From Saccharomonospora amisosensis (GTDB taxonomy: Bacteria; Actinomycetota; Actinomycetes; Mycobacteriales; Pseudonocardiaceae): 64,000 nucleotides of DNA. A program made the position numbers and the translations under genes. The notes beneath the pieces are model-generated. The model made no database searches. It was not told the origin of the DNA and saw nothing but the letters and a program-made list of their open reading frames with translations. Shown piece after piece: positions 23,216 through 33,037 of the stretch; positions within the stretch are counted from its first letter, which is position 1, and each line of letters opens with the position of its first letter. The stretch spans positions 398,246 to 462,245 of the forward strand of contig NZ_JAAOYM010000002.1 of NCBI RefSeq assembly GCF_011761185.1, in the 5' to 3' direction.

Positions 23216-24373
23216 TTGATCGAACGGCGGACGGTTTTCAGGGCCGCCATCGCGGCAGGGTCGGTCGGCGCGCTCGCGGCTTGTTCCGGGCGCACGGCGG
23301 GCACGGCCGAGGTGGACCCCGCGCGGGTGCCGCCCAAGGCGAAGATCACGGCTGAGCCCGCGGTCGGGGCCAGGGACGTGTCCGTGCTGGCCCCGGTCAA
23401 GCTGAAGGTCGAGGAAGGCACGTTCACCGAGGTCTCGGTGACCAACCCAGACGGCAAACCCGTGGCGGGCGGCCTCGACGGTGACAAGCGCACGTGGACG
23501 AGTTCGGAGCCGCTCGGCTACGGCTCGACCTACACCTACACGGCGAAGGCCAGCGGCCACGACGGCAAGGTGGCCGAGCTGACCGGCAGCTTCGACACGA
23601 TCAATCCGGCCACGCTGGTGCGGGCGACGCTGAACCCGGTCGACAACGCCGAGGTGGGCGTCGCCATGCCGATCAGCGTCAAGTTCGCCGAGCCGGTCGC
23701 CGACCGCGCCGCGGCGCAGCGGGCCCTGGCAGTGGAGACGTCAACCGAGGTGGAGGGCGGCTGGGCCTGGCTGTCCGACCGGCAGGTCGATTGGCGGCCC
23801 AAGGAGTACTGGCCAGCGAACACCGACGTCAAGGTCACCGCCAAGCTGTACGGCGTGCACTACGGCGGCGGTGCGTACGGCAAGGCCGACGTCAGCACCC
23901 AGTTCAGGGTCGGTCGCAACCAGGTCGTCAAGATCCACACCCCGGACCATGTGATGCGCGTCTATCGCGACGGCAGCGAATCCGCCAGCTACCCGTGCAG
24001 CAACGGCAAGGACGCCGACCCCAATCTCAACACCCCCAACGGCACCGTGATCGTGATGACCAAGGAGCCGACCTCCATCTTCGACAACGAGCGCTACGGC
24101 TACACCGACGTGAAGAAGAAGTGGTGCTGCCGCATCTCCAACCACGGCGAGTACATCCACGAGAACGAGGAGAACCGCGCCAACATCGGAAAGAACAACA
24201 CCTCTCATGGGTGCGTGAATCTGTTCGAGCGTGATGCCTTGGCATACTTCGACTCCGCGCTGATCGGCGATCCGGTGGAGATCACCGGGTCGAAGGCGGA
24301 CTTTCCCCTCACGTCCGACGTGATGGACTGGCTACTGGATTGGCGGACATGGATGTCGAAGTCGGCCCTGTGA
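23216..24373 (+). CDS. lprQ: L,D-transpeptidase lipoprotein (LprQ/LdtE-like)
   Basis: The 385-residue protein is exported and lipid-anchored: basic N-terminus, hydrophobic AAIAAGSVGALAAC with a lipobox cysteine. Two bacterial Ig-like domains follow (to about residue 235), and then a YkuD catalytic domain with NNTSHGCVNLF, which holds the active-site His and Cys. Such enzymes make 3-3 cross-links in peptidoglycan. I chose the TTG at 23216 because AGGAGG lies seven bases upstream and gives a clean signal peptide; a GTG at 23198 is the alternative. It sits close to murB, in line with cell wall work. Confidence 0.93.
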   Translation: MIERRTVFRAAIAAGSVGALAACSGRTAGTAEVDPARVPPKAKITAEPAVGARDVSVLAPVKLKVEEGTFTEVSVTNPDGKPVAGGLDGDKRTWTSSEPLGYGSTYTYTAKASGHDGKVAELTGSFDTINPATLVRATLNPVDNAEVGVAMPISVKFAEPVADRAAAQRALAVETSTEVEGGWAWLSDRQVDWRPKEYWPANTDVKVTAKLYGVHYGGGAYGKADVSTQFRVGRNQVVKIHTPDHVMRVYRDGSESASYPCSNGKDADPNLNTPNGTVIVMTKEPTSIFDNERYGYTDVKKKWCCRISNHGEYIHENEENRANIGKNNTSHGCVNLFERDALAYFDSALIGDPVEITGSKADFPLTSDVMDWLLDWRTWMSKSAL

Positions 24374-24430
24374 CCGACCCCTGTGCTCAGAAGGCCTGCT
24401 TCGACCGACACCTTCGGGAAGGTCGTGGAG

Positions 24431-25270
24431 ATGAGAACAGAGGTCGCCGGTGCGGGTGGCGCCAGGATCGGCGTTCGCGTGGCGGGCATCGGCACCGGGC
24501 CCCCGATCGTCTTCGTGCACGGCTGGGCACAGTCGGCTCGGGCATGGGACGCCCAGTTCGCCGATCCACGGCTGACTGAGCGGTTCCGGCTCCTCGCGCT
24601 GGACCTGCGTGGTCACGGCGGTTCCGACGTGCCCACCCGCGGCTACGACGACCCGGCGGTGTGGGCCGACGACCTGGCCGCCGTACTGGGCCTCGTGGGC
24701 GAGCCCGCGGTCGTGGTCGGGTGGTCCTACGGCGCGCTCGTGATCACCGACTACGTTCGCGTGCACGGCACCGGCGGGCTGGCCGGCATCGTGCTGGTCG
24801 GCGGGATCACTGAGATCGGTAAGGGCCACCCCGGCGGCTGGGTCGGTTCCGCGATGCGCTCCGCGCTGCCGGACGCGCTCGCGGAGGACATCGACGTCGC
24901 GCTGCCCGCGCTGAGTCGGCTCATCGCGGACATGTCGGTGAACCCGCTGCCGGGTACCTTCGCGCAGGCCATGCTCGGGGCCAGCCTCTGCGTCCAACCG
25001 TCGGTGCGATCGGCGCTGTTCAGCCGCGACGTCGACAGTGCGGACGTGCTCGCTTCGATCGACGTCCCCACGCTGGTGACGCACGGTACCGAGGACACGA
25101 CCGTCGACCCAAGGGCCGGAGAGTACGCGGCCGGGAAGATTCCGGGGGCGGCGACGCGTTGGTGGGTCGGTGTAGGCCACATACCGTTCGTCGAAGCCAC
25201 GCAGGAGTTCAACGAGACCCTGGCGCGGTTCGTCGAGGAGCGGGCGCAGGGCGCCCCAGCAGAAAGGTGA
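24431..25270 (+). CDS. Alpha/beta hydrolase fold protein
   Basis: The 279-residue protein has the fold's landmarks: [13 protein letters not shown] for the oxyanion region, [11 protein letters not shown], the nucleophile elbow GWSYGAL with serine (about residue 103), a C-terminal aspartate in [10 protein letters not shown] and the histidine in GVGHIPFVE. Substrate unknown; esterase, lactonase or haloperoxidase-like activities occur in this group. The ATG at 24431 is preceded by GTGGAG. It ends four bases before the mshA start, so it probably shares that transcript. Confidence 0.88.
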   Translation: MRTEVAGAGGARIGVRVAGIGTGPPIVFVHGWAQSARAWDAQFADPRLTERFRLLALDLRGHGGSDVPTRGYDDPAVWADDLAAVLGLVGEPAVVVGWSYGALVITDYVRVHGTGGLAGIVLVGGITEIGKGHPGGWVGSAMRSALPDALAEDIDVALPALSRLIADMSVNPLPGTFAQAMLGASLCVQPSVRSALFSRDVDSADVLASIDVPTLVTHGTEDTTVDPRAGEYAAGKIPGAATRWWVGVGHIPFVEATQEFNETLARFVEERAQGAPAER

Positions 25271-25274
25271 TTCG

Positions 25275-26570
25275 GTGACGATCTCCTTGTACCGGACGGC
25301 ACCGAAGCCGCGCCGGGTCGCGGTGCTGTCCGTACACACCTCCCCGTTGGAGCAGCCGGGTACCGGGGACGCGGGCGGCATGAACGTCTACATCACCCAA
25401 ACCGCGATCGAGATGGCCCGCAGCGGGGTCAGCGTCGAGGTGTTCACCAGGGCCACCTCCTCGGAGCAGCCGCCGGTGGCGGAACTGGCGCCCGGGGTCA
25501 TCGTGCGTCACATTCCCGCGGGCCCTTTCGAGCCGCTGGAGCGGCACGAACTGCCAGCTCAGCTGTGTGCCTTCACCTCAGGCGTGCTGCGCACCGAGGC
25601 GTTCCACGAGCCCGGCTACTACGACCTCATCCACTCGCACTACTGGATCTCGGGTCAGGTCGGTTGGCTGGCGAGGGACCGTTGGGGCGTGCCGCTGGTG
25701 CACACGGCCCACACACTGGCCAAGGTGAAGAACGCCGCGCTCGCCGAGGGTGACAAACCCGAGCCGCGCACCCGCGTGATCGGTGAGCAACAGGTGGTGG
25801 CCGAGGCGGATCGCCTCGTCGTCAACACCGATGTGGAGGCCGACCAGCTGGTTCGGCTGTACGACGCAGACCCCGGCAGTGTGCGCACCGTGTCGCCCGG
25901 TGTGGACCTGCACACCTTCCGCCCCGGATCGAGGGCCGCCGCCCGGCAGGCGCTGGATCTGCCGCCGGATGCCGTCGTGCTGGCCTTCGTCGGCCGAATC
26001 CAGCCGCTCAAGGCTCCTGACGTGCTGCTGAACGCGGCCGAGCGGATGCTGCGACGGCACCCGTGGCTGCGACGGCGGCTGGTGGTGCTGGTCGCGGGCG
26101 GCCCGTCCGGCACAGGGATGGAGCAGCCGACGGCGCTGCGGGAACTGGCCTCCTCGCTCGGAATCGCGGAGCTGACACGGTTCCTGCCGCCGCAGTCGGG
26201 CGAGCGGCTGGTGCAGGTGTATCGGGCCGCCGACGTGGTGGCGGTTCCCAGCTACAACGAGTCGTTCGGGCTGGTGGCGCTCGAGGCGCAGGCGTGCGGC
26301 ACCCCGGTGGTCGCCGCGGAGGTGGGTGGCCTTCCTGTGGCCGTCGACCATGGCGTTTCCGGTGTCCTTGTGCCCTCGCACAGCGCCGACGACTGGGCGG
26401 GCGCGCTCGGTCTGGTCGCGTTGAGCCCGTACCGGCGCGCCCAGCTCGCATCGGGCGCGTTGCGGCATGCCGAGCGGTTCTCCTGGAAGCGCACCACCGA
26501 TGCGCTGCTGGACGCCTACACGGAGGCGACAAGCGCGTTCCAGGGTGCCGCGCTGGGGGTGGCGGTATGA
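25275..26570 (+). CDS. mshA: D-inositol-3-phosphate glycosyltransferase
   Basis: MshA joins GlcNAc from UDP-GlcNAc to 1L-myo-inositol-1-phosphate, the first step of mycothiol synthesis. The 431-residue GT-B protein shows [12 protein letters not shown] near the N-terminus, [43 protein letters not shown] and [20 protein letters not shown], the nucleotide-sugar motif. The length and motifs are typical of actinobacteria. It overlaps the next gene by four bases (ATGA), indicating translational coupling. Confidence 0.97.
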   Translation: MTISLYRTAPKPRRVAVLSVHTSPLEQPGTGDAGGMNVYITQTAIEMARSGVSVEVFTRATSSEQPPVAELAPGVIVRHIPAGPFEPLERHELPAQLCAFTSGVLRTEAFHEPGYYDLIHSHYWISGQVGWLARDRWGVPLVHTAHTLAKVKNAALAEGDKPEPRTRVIGEQQVVAEADRLVVNTDVEADQLVRLYDADPGSVRTVSPGVDLHTFRPGSRAAARQALDLPPDAVVLAFVGRIQPLKAPDVLLNAAERMLRRHPWLRRRLVVLVAGGPSGTGMEQPTALRELASSLGIAELTRFLPPQSGERLVQVYRAADVVAVPSYNESFGLVALEAQACGTPVVAAEVGGLPVAVDHGVSGVLVPSHSADDWAGALGLVALSPYRRAQLASGALRHAERFSWKRTTDALLDAYTEATSAFQGAALGVAV

Positions 26571-27082
26571 GCGTCGACGAGGTCATCCGGCGCACGCTGG
26601 ACTCGGCCGAGTTGGACTACGACCGCAAGGGGGAGGGCGTGTACTTCGTCACGCTTCCTGGCACCAAGAAGTTGCAGACGAACTGCTGGCTGGTGGCGCG
26701 GGAGCATTCGCTGGCCATCGAGGCTTTCGTGTGCAGGAGGCCCGACGAGCGGCACGAGGACGTGTACCGGTTCCTGCTGCGTCGTAACGCCAAGTTGTAC
26801 GGAGTGCACTACACGATCGACGCGGTTGGCGACATCTACCTCGTCGGAAGGCTCGGCCTGGACGCGGTGAGTGAGGCGGAGCTGGACCGGTTGCTCGGGC
26901 AGGTGCTCGAAGCGGCGGACGGTGACTTCAACACCCTGCTCGAGATCGGTTTCGCCTCGTCGATCCGGCGGGAGTGGGACTGGCGGGTCTCGCGTGGCGA
27001 GTCACTGGCCAACTTGCGGGCGTTCGCGCACCTGGTGGAACCCGAAGGCGGACACCGGCCCGGATCGCTCACGGACGACTGA
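26567..27082 (+). CDS. YbjN domain protein
   Basis: The 171-residue protein matches the YbjN family, which resembles type III secretion chaperone folds. It has [59 protein letters not shown] and [18 protein letters not shown]. Function is unknown; in mycobacteria the homologue (Rv0487) also follows mshA. The start ATG overlaps the mshA stop, and a strong hairpin terminator follows within ten bases. Confidence 0.9.
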   Translation: MSVDEVIRRTLDSAELDYDRKGEGVYFVTLPGTKKLQTNCWLVAREHSLAIEAFVCRRPDERHEDVYRFLLRRNAKLYGVHYTIDAVGDIYLVGRLGLDAVSEAELDRLLGQVLEAADGDFNTLLEIGFASSIRREWDWRVSRGESLANLRAFAHLVEPEGGHRPGSLTDD

Positions 27083-27091
27083 ACGCGGGTC

Positions 27092-27139
27092 GCGGGGCGG
27101 CTCGAGGGAGGGGGGAGTCGCGAACTCGAGCCGCCCCGC
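27092..27139 (+). terminator. Hairpin terminator after the mshA operon
   Basis: Perfect 15-base arms at 27092-27106 and 27125-27139 enclose an 18-base purine-rich loop. The hairpin begins nine bases after the YbjN-family stop codon. Confidence 0.85.
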
Positions 27140-27514
27140 TGACGTTCCCGCCGCGTGGACCCGGTGACGAGGGGGATGCCAACGGGGCCGGCGGGTCGCA
27201 GCTCGGCAGGGGGGAGACGAGCTGCGCCTACAACCGCGTTCGGCCGGGGAGTGCGTGGTTTCCGACCGAGCGGGTTGGTAGCCAACTTGTCAGACTCGGG
27301 TCTGTAATCACAAGACTACTTACTACCCCGATTGGGTGAATTTCTCCAAGGTCGTTAACGCATCGCGACATCGTTAACCGTATCGAAATGTTGTTGGCGC
27401 TACGCCTAGCGATCGGGTTAACACGGCACGGTATGTCTGGCCCACAGTCGGTAGAACTCACCCACGCAGCTGGCCTCGGCTAGCACACCGCGAACCTTCT
27501 GGCACGCTGAACGC
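27140..27514 (+). promoter_or_regulatory. Intergenic region upstream of gpmA with hairpins and GTTAAC repeats
   Basis: I see no gene in this stretch. It contains a second hairpin (27197-27226, nine-base arms, loop also with a run of six G). Two small inverted repeats lie at 27274-27286 and 27291-27304. Further on is an AT-rich part from about 27300. TCGTTAAC occurs at 27352-27359 and 27371-27378, and GTTAAC again at 27417-27422. The AT-rich part is the likely gpmA promoter and the repeats are operator candidates. Confidence 0.45.
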
Positions 27515-28264
27515 ATGGCCGAACTTGGGACTCTGGTGCTGCTGCGACACGGGCAGAGCACGTGGAACGCCGAAAACCTCTTCACCGGCTGGGTCGACGT
27601 CCCGCTGTCCAAGCTGGGCGAGGAGGAGGCTCGCCGTGGCGGCGAGTTGCTCGCCGAGACCGGGCTGCTGCCGGACGTGGTGCACACCTCACTGCTGCGG
27701 AGGGCCATCTCCACCGCCAACATCGCGCTCGACGTGGCCGACCGGCACTGGATCGAGGTGCGGCGCGACTGGCGGCTCAACGAGCGCCACTACGGCGCCT
27801 TGCAGGGCAAGAACAAGAAGCAGACGCTCGAGCAGTTCGGCGAGGAGCAGTTCATGCTGTGGCGGCGCTCCTACGACACCCCGCCGCCTGCCATCGAACC
27901 CGGCAGCGAGTTCAGCCAGGACGCCGACGTGCGCTACGCCGGACTCGGCGCCGAGTTGCCGATGACCGAGTGCCTGAAGGACGTGGTGGCGCGCATGCTG
28001 CCGTACTGGGAGTCCTCGGTCGTGCCCGACCTACTGGCGGGCAGGACGGTGCTGCTCGCCGCGCACGGCAACTCGCTGCGCGCGCTGGTAAAGCACCTCG
28101 ACGGCATCTCCGACGCCGACATCGCCGGCCTGAACATCCCCACCGGTATCCCGCTGCGCTACGACCTCGACGCCGACCTCAAACCGACCAACCCCGGCGG
28201 CACCTACCTCGACCCCGCGGCCGCCGAGGAGGCCGCCGCGGCGGTGGCAAGCCAGGGTCGTTGA
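27515..28264 (+). CDS. gpmA: 2,3-bisphosphoglycerate-dependent phosphoglycerate mutase
   Basis: The enzyme interconverts 3- and 2-phosphoglycerate in glycolysis through a phosphohistidine. The 249-residue protein has [18 protein letters not shown] with the catalytic histidine (residue 12). [14 protein letters not shown] follows, and [16 protein letters not shown] holds the second histidine. The length is standard. It precedes senX3-regX3 as in mycobacteria and streptomycetes. Its own terminator is at 28283-28304. Confidence 0.97.
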   Translation: MAELGTLVLLRHGQSTWNAENLFTGWVDVPLSKLGEEEARRGGELLAETGLLPDVVHTSLLRRAISTANIALDVADRHWIEVRRDWRLNERHYGALQGKNKKQTLEQFGEEQFMLWRRSYDTPPPAIEPGSEFSQDADVRYAGLGAELPMTECLKDVVARMLPYWESSVVPDLLAGRTVLLAAHGNSLRALVKHLDGISDADIAGLNIPTGIPLRYDLDADLKPTNPGGTYLDPAAAEEAAAAVASQGR

Positions 28265-28282
28265 CCGTTGACCCCACCGTCA

Positions 28283-28304
28283 GGGGCCGTGGGTTCCCGG
28301 CCCC
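28283..28304 (+). terminator. Hairpin terminator after gpmA
   Basis: GGGGCCG (28283-28289) and CGGCCCC (28298-28304) pair perfectly around an eight-base loop, 18 bases after the gpmA stop. Confidence 0.65.
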
Positions 28305-28524
28305 GGACGATGGCAGCCGGACAGTCGCGACTCTCCGAGTGCAACGCGGTGATACTCCACCGCATCGAATGAAATCGAATGGATGTGCTTTGCGATGAGT
28401 CCTACGAAGGGTGACCAGAGTGTGAACGGCCGCTGACCCAGCGGCGAACTTGTGCCCAGTAGGTGTCGCGGCCGTCACGAGAGCACTTCCAGGACTAGGC
28501 CAACAGGCCACCCGGACGCTTACC

Positions 28525-29724
28525 ATGCGAATCGTGACGGCGTCCGCTTCCGCTGTGCTGGCCATCGCCGCCCTGGTGGTGGGCTCGGCCGTCGGTTTTC
28601 TTCTCGCGAGGCACCGCTTCGCAAACGGGGAGCGTCGACCGGTGGGCCCCACGGCCGCCGAACTACTCGAACGCTTCGTCCGCTCCTCCAACAACGGCGT
28701 CGTCGTGCTCAACCGTTTCGGCGACATGGTGCTGCACAACAGGCGCGCCGAGGCGCTCGGCCTCGTGCGGCTCAACCAGGCCGACGCCCGTGCCCGCAAG
28801 GCCGCCGAGCAAGTGATCAAGACGGCGCTGCCGCTGGAGATCGACCTTTCGCCGCTGGCAGTGCGCGGGAGGGGGCCCGAGGCCGTGCTCGGCGAGGTCC
28901 GCCCGCTCGGTGACGGCTTCACGGTGGTGGAGGCGGTCGACCACTCCGAGGCCGTGCGGCTGGAGGCGACCCGCCGCGACTTCGTCGCAAATGTCAGCCA
29001 CGAGCTCAAGACACCGGTGGGAGCCATCGCACTGCTTGCCGAGGCCGTGCTGGACGCGGCCGACGACAGCGACGAGGTGCGCCGCTTCAGCGAGAAGATC
29101 CTGCGTGAGTCCACTCGGCTCGGCAAGCTGGTCACCGAACTGATCGCGCTGTCCAGGTTGCAGGGTGCCGAGCGACTGCCCGAGCTGACCGTGGTGGAGG
29201 TCGACGCGGTCGTCGAGGAGGCGCTTGGCCGCGTGCGGCTCGCCGCGGAGACCTCCGAGATCACCGTCACCACCGACGAGGCCAGCGACCTGCTCGTGGA
29301 GGGCGACCGCACGCTGCTGGTCACGGCGCTCACCAACCTGCTGGAGAACGCGGTCGCGTACTCGCCGCCCGGTAGTCCGGTCTCGATCAGCAGGCGGCTC
29401 GTCGACGGGCTCGTGGAGATCGCCGTGACCGACCGGGGCATTGGCATAGCCGAGGAAGAGCAGCAGCGGGTGTTCGAGCGCTTCTACCGGGCCGACAAGG
29501 CCCGTTCCCGCGCCACTGGGGGCACCGGCCTCGGTCTGGCCATCGTCAAGCACGTCGCCGCCAACCACGGTGGCGAGGTCCGGCTGTGGAGCAGCCTCGG
29601 GGTGGGCTCGACCTTCACCCTGCGCATACCCGCGCACGTGGCGGCAACCGACGACCAGCAGCCCGCGCCGCGGTCCTTGGTCGCGACCGGACAGGAAAGC
29701 ACCGAACAGGGAGGAACACCGTGA
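28525..29724 (+). CDS. senX3: Sensor histidine kinase SenX3 (phosphate sensing)
   Basis: SenX3 phosphorylates RegX3 when phosphate is scarce. The 399-residue protein has one clear N-terminal membrane helix (about residues 5-28) and a PAS-like region (SNNGVVVLNRFGDMVLHNRR). The dimerisation H box FVANVSHELKTPVGA carries the phospho-accepting histidine, and the ATPase domain shows NLLENAVAYSPPG, VTDRGIGI and GGTGLGLAIVKH. I chose the ATG at 28525; the open frame continues upstream to 28450 without membrane or domain sequence. Its stop overlaps the regX3 start by four bases. Confidence 0.93.
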   Translation: MRIVTASASAVLAIAALVVGSAVGFLLARHRFANGERRPVGPTAAELLERFVRSSNNGVVVLNRFGDMVLHNRRAEALGLVRLNQADARARKAAEQVIKTALPLEIDLSPLAVRGRGPEAVLGEVRPLGDGFTVVEAVDHSEAVRLEATRRDFVANVSHELKTPVGAIALLAEAVLDAADDSDEVRRFSEKILRESTRLGKLVTELIALSRLQGAERLPELTVVEVDAVVEEALGRVRLAAETSEITVTTDEASDLLVEGDRTLLVTALTNLLENAVAYSPPGSPVSISRRLVDGLVEIAVTDRGIGIAEEEQQRVFERFYRADKARSRATGGTGLGLAIVKHVAANHGGEVRLWSSLGVGSTFTLRIPAHVAATDDQQPAPRSLVATGQESTEQGGTP

Positions 29725-30410
29725 CGAGGGTGCTGATCGTCGAGGACGAGGAGTCGTTCGCCGACCCGCTGGCCTTCCTGTTGCGCAAGGAGGGCTTCAC
29801 CGCCGCCGTGGCCACCACCGGGCAGGACGCACTCGAGGAGTTCGACCGCAACGGTGCCGACATCGTGCTGCTGGACCTGATGCTGCCCGGGATGAGCGGC
29901 ACCGACGTGTGCAAGCAGTTGCGCCAGCGCTCCACGGTGCCTGTGATCATGGTCACCGCGCGGGACAGCGAGATCGACAAGGTGGTCGGCCTCGAACTCG
30001 GCGCCGACGACTACGTCACCAAGCCCTACTCGGCGCGCGAGCTGATCGCCAGGGTTCGGGCCGTGCTGCGCCGCGGCGGCGAGCCGACTGCCGACAACGA
30101 CGTGACTCCCCAGGTGCTCGCTGCGGGACCGGTACGCATGGACATCGAGCGGCACGTGGTGACCGTGGACGGGGATGAGGTCTCGCTGCCGCTGAAGGAG
30201 TTCGATCTGCTCGAATACCTGCTGCGTAACGTCGGTCGAGTGCTCACCCGCGGCCAGTTGATCGACCGGGTCTGGGGTGCCGACTACGTTGGTGACACCA
30301 AGACCCTCGACGTACACGTGAAACGGCTGCGGTCCAAGATCGAACCCGACCCCGGCTCGCCGAGGTACCTGGTGACCGTTCGCGGGCTCGGCTACAAGTT
30401 CGAAAGCTGA
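29721..30410 (+). CDS. regX3: Response regulator RegX3
   Basis: RegX3 is the OmpR-family activator and repressor of phosphate-responsive genes. The 229-residue protein has a receiver domain with the acidic pair VEDEE, phospho-acceptor Asp52 in VLLDLMLPGMSG and the lysine in YVTKPYSARE. A winged-helix domain follows, with LKEFDLLEYLLRNVGRVLTR and VKRLRSKIEPDPG. The GTG start at 29721 overlaps the senX3 TGA and has GGGAGG upstream. Confidence 0.96.
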   Translation: MTRVLIVEDEESFADPLAFLLRKEGFTAAVATTGQDALEEFDRNGADIVLLDLMLPGMSGTDVCKQLRQRSTVPVIMVTARDSEIDKVVGLELGADDYVTKPYSARELIARVRAVLRRGGEPTADNDVTPQVLAAGPVRMDIERHVVTVDGDEVSLPLKEFDLLEYLLRNVGRVLTRGQLIDRVWGADYVGDTKTLDVHVKRLRSKIEPDPGSPRYLVTVRGLGYKFES

Positions 30411-30522
30411 CCGACCCCACTGCCTGCCTTGTCCGCGACCGAGCGCGACGGTGACCTCACCGGTGGTGGCACTAGTCCATATCGGCACAGTGGGGGGCCG
30501 AAGCCAGGTACCGTAGGGCTTC

Positions 30523-31503
30523 GTGCGCCTAGGGGTACTCGACGTGGGGTCGAACACCGTTCACCTGCTTGTGGTGGACGCGCATCGTGGTGCCCACCCG
30601 ACACCGATGCACTCCGAGAAGACCGTGCTTCGGCTCGGCGAACGCATCACAGGGGACGGCAAGCTGAGCGAGGCCGACGCCGCCGAGCTGTCCAGGACGG
30701 TGGCCGCGGCCAAGGAGTCGGCGGAGCGGCTCGGCTGCGAAGATCTCATGGCATTCGCCACATCGGCCGTGCGGGAGGCGGGCAACGCGGGCAAGGTGCT
30801 GCGGAAGGTCGCCGACGAGACCGGCGTGGAGTTGCAGGTGCTCAGCGGCACCGACGAGGCGAGACTGACGTTTCTCGCGGTGCGCCGCTGGTTCGGCTGG
30901 TCGGCAGGAAAGTTGCTGGTCCTCGACATCGGTGGGGGTTCGCTGGAGGTCGCGATGGGGATCGACGAGGAACCCGCACTCGCGGCGTCGTTGCCGTTGG
31001 GCGCGGGCCGGATCACCCGGACGCGGTTCCGGCACGACCCGCCCACCCGGTCCGAACTCGTGGCGACCACGGCGTGGCTGGAGGACCAACTCGGCGACCT
31101 CGCCAAGGAGGTCACCCGGCTCGGCGAGCCCGATCGAGTGGTAGCGACCTCCAAGACGTTCCGCTCTCTTGCCCGGCTCACTGGTGCCGCGCCATCCTCA
31201 GCAGGCCAGCGGGTGCGCAGGGTGCTCACCGACACCGCGTTGCGCCAACTGATCGCGTTCGTGTCGCGGATGCCCTCCTCCGACATCGCCGAACTGGAAG
31301 GGGTCAGCCCGAGCAGGGCGCATCAATTGGTCGCGGGAGCACTCGTGGCGCAGGCCACCATGCGAGCGCTGTCACTGGAGCTGCTGGAGATCTGCCCGTG
31401 GGCCCTGCGGGAGGGCGTGATCCTGCGGCGGTTGGACCATGCCAGCGACACGGATGGCACGGACCAAACCCCGCTTTTGACCGGCCAGGGACGGTGCGGA
31501 TGA
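30523..31503 (+). CDS. ppx1: Ppx/GppA exopolyphosphatase (Rv0496-like)
   Basis: The 326-residue protein has the actin-fold phosphate loops LGVLDVGSNTVHLLVVD and LVLDIGGGSLEVAMGI, and AFATSAVREAGN. It ends within the core domains, lacking the C-terminal extension of E. coli Ppx. Such short actinobacterial Ppx enzymes release phosphate from polyphosphate and affect polyphosphate/(p)ppGpp balance. Its place behind senX3-regX3 fits phosphate metabolism. The start is a GTG at 30523. Confidence 0.9.
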   Translation: MRLGVLDVGSNTVHLLVVDAHRGAHPTPMHSEKTVLRLGERITGDGKLSEADAAELSRTVAAAKESAERLGCEDLMAFATSAVREAGNAGKVLRKVADETGVELQVLSGTDEARLTFLAVRRWFGWSAGKLLVLDIGGGSLEVAMGIDEEPALAASLPLGAGRITRTRFRHDPPTRSELVATTAWLEDQLGDLAKEVTRLGEPDRVVATSKTFRSLARLTGAAPSSAGQRVRRVLTDTALRQLIAFVSRMPSSDIAELEGVSPSRAHQLVAGALVAQATMRALSLELLEICPWALREGVILRRLDHASDTDGTDQTPLLTGQGRCG

Positions 31504-31555
31504 CGCCTGGGTTCACACTAGACGCAGACAACGCGCGACGGGCACGGTGGAAAGG

Positions 31556-33034
31556 ATGACTCGAGACAGCGACGGCGGGCGGCCACAGAAGACCGTGGCC
31601 GAGCTACTCGCCGAGCACGGCGGCCAGGTCGGCGGCAATCCACGCCGTCGGCGGCGTCGCGCTGCCGAGGACGACGACGCGCCTGGCGGTCGTAGTCCCA
31701 GGATGGGGGACACGGCACCGCAGGCGATCATCGAACGGGTGCGTTCGGAAGGGCCGCAGCCTCCGCGTACCCGGCACAACGGCCACGCCGTGCCGGAAAC
31801 CAACGAGGAACCGCCACCGGGCCGGGGCGGACCGCGTCCGGCACCTCCGCAATCTCCACAGCCTCCACAGCCCCCACAGCAAGGCCAACAGCCGCAGCCG
31901 CCGAAACCACGGCAGCAGCAGTCGGGGCCGCTCCCGCGCCCGCCGCACCCGACGGGTGGCTACCCCGTCCCTGGTGCGGACGAGGTAGCCAGGCCGCCGC
32001 TGCCGCCGAGGGCACCCAACGGAAGACCGCCGCACGGCGCTTCGCAGGGTGGGGTCCAGACCAACGGCGCGATCAAACCGGGACCGCCCAACGGGGCGCC
32101 GCACGGCCACACCGGCCCCAACGGCATCCCCAACGGCGTCAAGCCACCGGGTGACGCCCAGGGCCGGATGAACGCGACCCGTCGCGTACAGCCTGCGCCT
32201 CCTCCTCCGGGTCAGCCACCGTCGTCGCCGCCGGACAGTTCGCTGGCCGCCCGGCTTGACGGGCTCGGCGAGCCGGAGGCCGACGTCGCGGAGCCGAAGG
32301 GTCCGCCTCCACCGCACGGCACCGGCGCCTACCCCGCGCCGCCGCACCGGCGCAGGCCGCCGCGGCTTCCCCCGGCACCCCCGCCGGAACCCAGCACCGA
32401 ACAGTTCCCCGCGGTGGACGAGACGGCCATCGCGCAGGCGCTGCCCGGTGCGGCGGAGCCGCCCGCGGGGCTGTCCGGCTGGCACGGGCAGCGGCAGGGT
32501 GGTTTCGACGACACCGAGATCGCAGCGCTGCCCACACTCCCGAGGGAGGACGACGACGAGGCCGAGGAGGGCCCGCCGACCGGCTACTACGTGCCGGAGT
32601 TCGACGATGACGACGAAGCCTCGCAGCCCTACCGCAGCGGTGTACTCGACGACGACCCGCTCGGCGAGGAGGACGACTACCGCGACTACGTCGACGACTC
32701 CGGTGAGTTCACCTACGACGACCCCGATGACCACCCCGACGAGGCGGGCGAGGCCGGGCAGGAGACCGTGTCACCGGCACGGCAGTGGCTGGCGCTCGCG
32801 GGCCAGCTCGCGCTCGGCGTGGTCGGCGGCGCTGGTGTGTGGCTTGGGTTCAACTGGCTCTGGGTGGCGCTGCCCGCGGCCGCGCTGGTCGCGGCGCTGG
32901 TGGTGACCGTCGGGCTCGTCTGGATCGTGCGCAAGGTCAGGCGGGCGGAGGACCTGCAGACGACCGTGCTGGCACTGCTCGTCGGTCTTGTGGTGACCGT
33001 GTCCCCGGCCGCGCTGTTACTCCTCTCCAGGTAG
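31556..33034 (+). CDS. Proline-rich membrane protein (Rv0497-like)
   Basis: The 492-residue protein starts with SVAELL-like RPQKTVAELLAEHGGQ, then an Arg cluster and a very long Pro/Gly/Gln-rich disordered stretch (about residues 60-300). An acidic region follows (about 310-400). Three hydrophobic segments lie close together near the C-terminus, around LALAGQLALGVVGGAGVWLG, ALPAAALVAALVVTVGLVWI and TVLALLVGLVVTVSPAALLL. Function unknown. I chose the ATG at 31556, preceded by AAAGG, over a GTG nine bases upstream. Four bases separate it from the next gene. Confidence 0.8.
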   Translation: MTRDSDGGRPQKTVAELLAEHGGQVGGNPRRRRRRAAEDDDAPGGRSPRMGDTAPQAIIERVRSEGPQPPRTRHNGHAVPETNEEPPPGRGGPRPAPPQSPQPPQPPQQGQQPQPPKPRQQQSGPLPRPPHPTGGYPVPGADEVARPPLPPRAPNGRPPHGASQGGVQTNGAIKPGPPNGAPHGHTGPNGIPNGVKPPGDAQGRMNATRRVQPAPPPPGQPPSSPPDSSLAARLDGLGEPEADVAEPKGPPPPHGTGAYPAPPHRRRPPRLPPAPPPEPSTEQFPAVDETAIAQALPGAAEPPAGLSGWHGQRQGGFDDTEIAALPTLPREDDDEAEEGPPTGYYVPEFDDDDEASQPYRSGVLDDDPLGEEDDYRDYVDDSGEFTYDDPDDHPDEAGEAGQETVSPARQWLALAGQLALGVVGGAGVWLGFNWLWVALPAAALVAALVVTVGLVWIVRKVRRAEDLQTTVLALLVGLVVTVSPAALLLLSR

Positions 33035-33037
33035 CGC

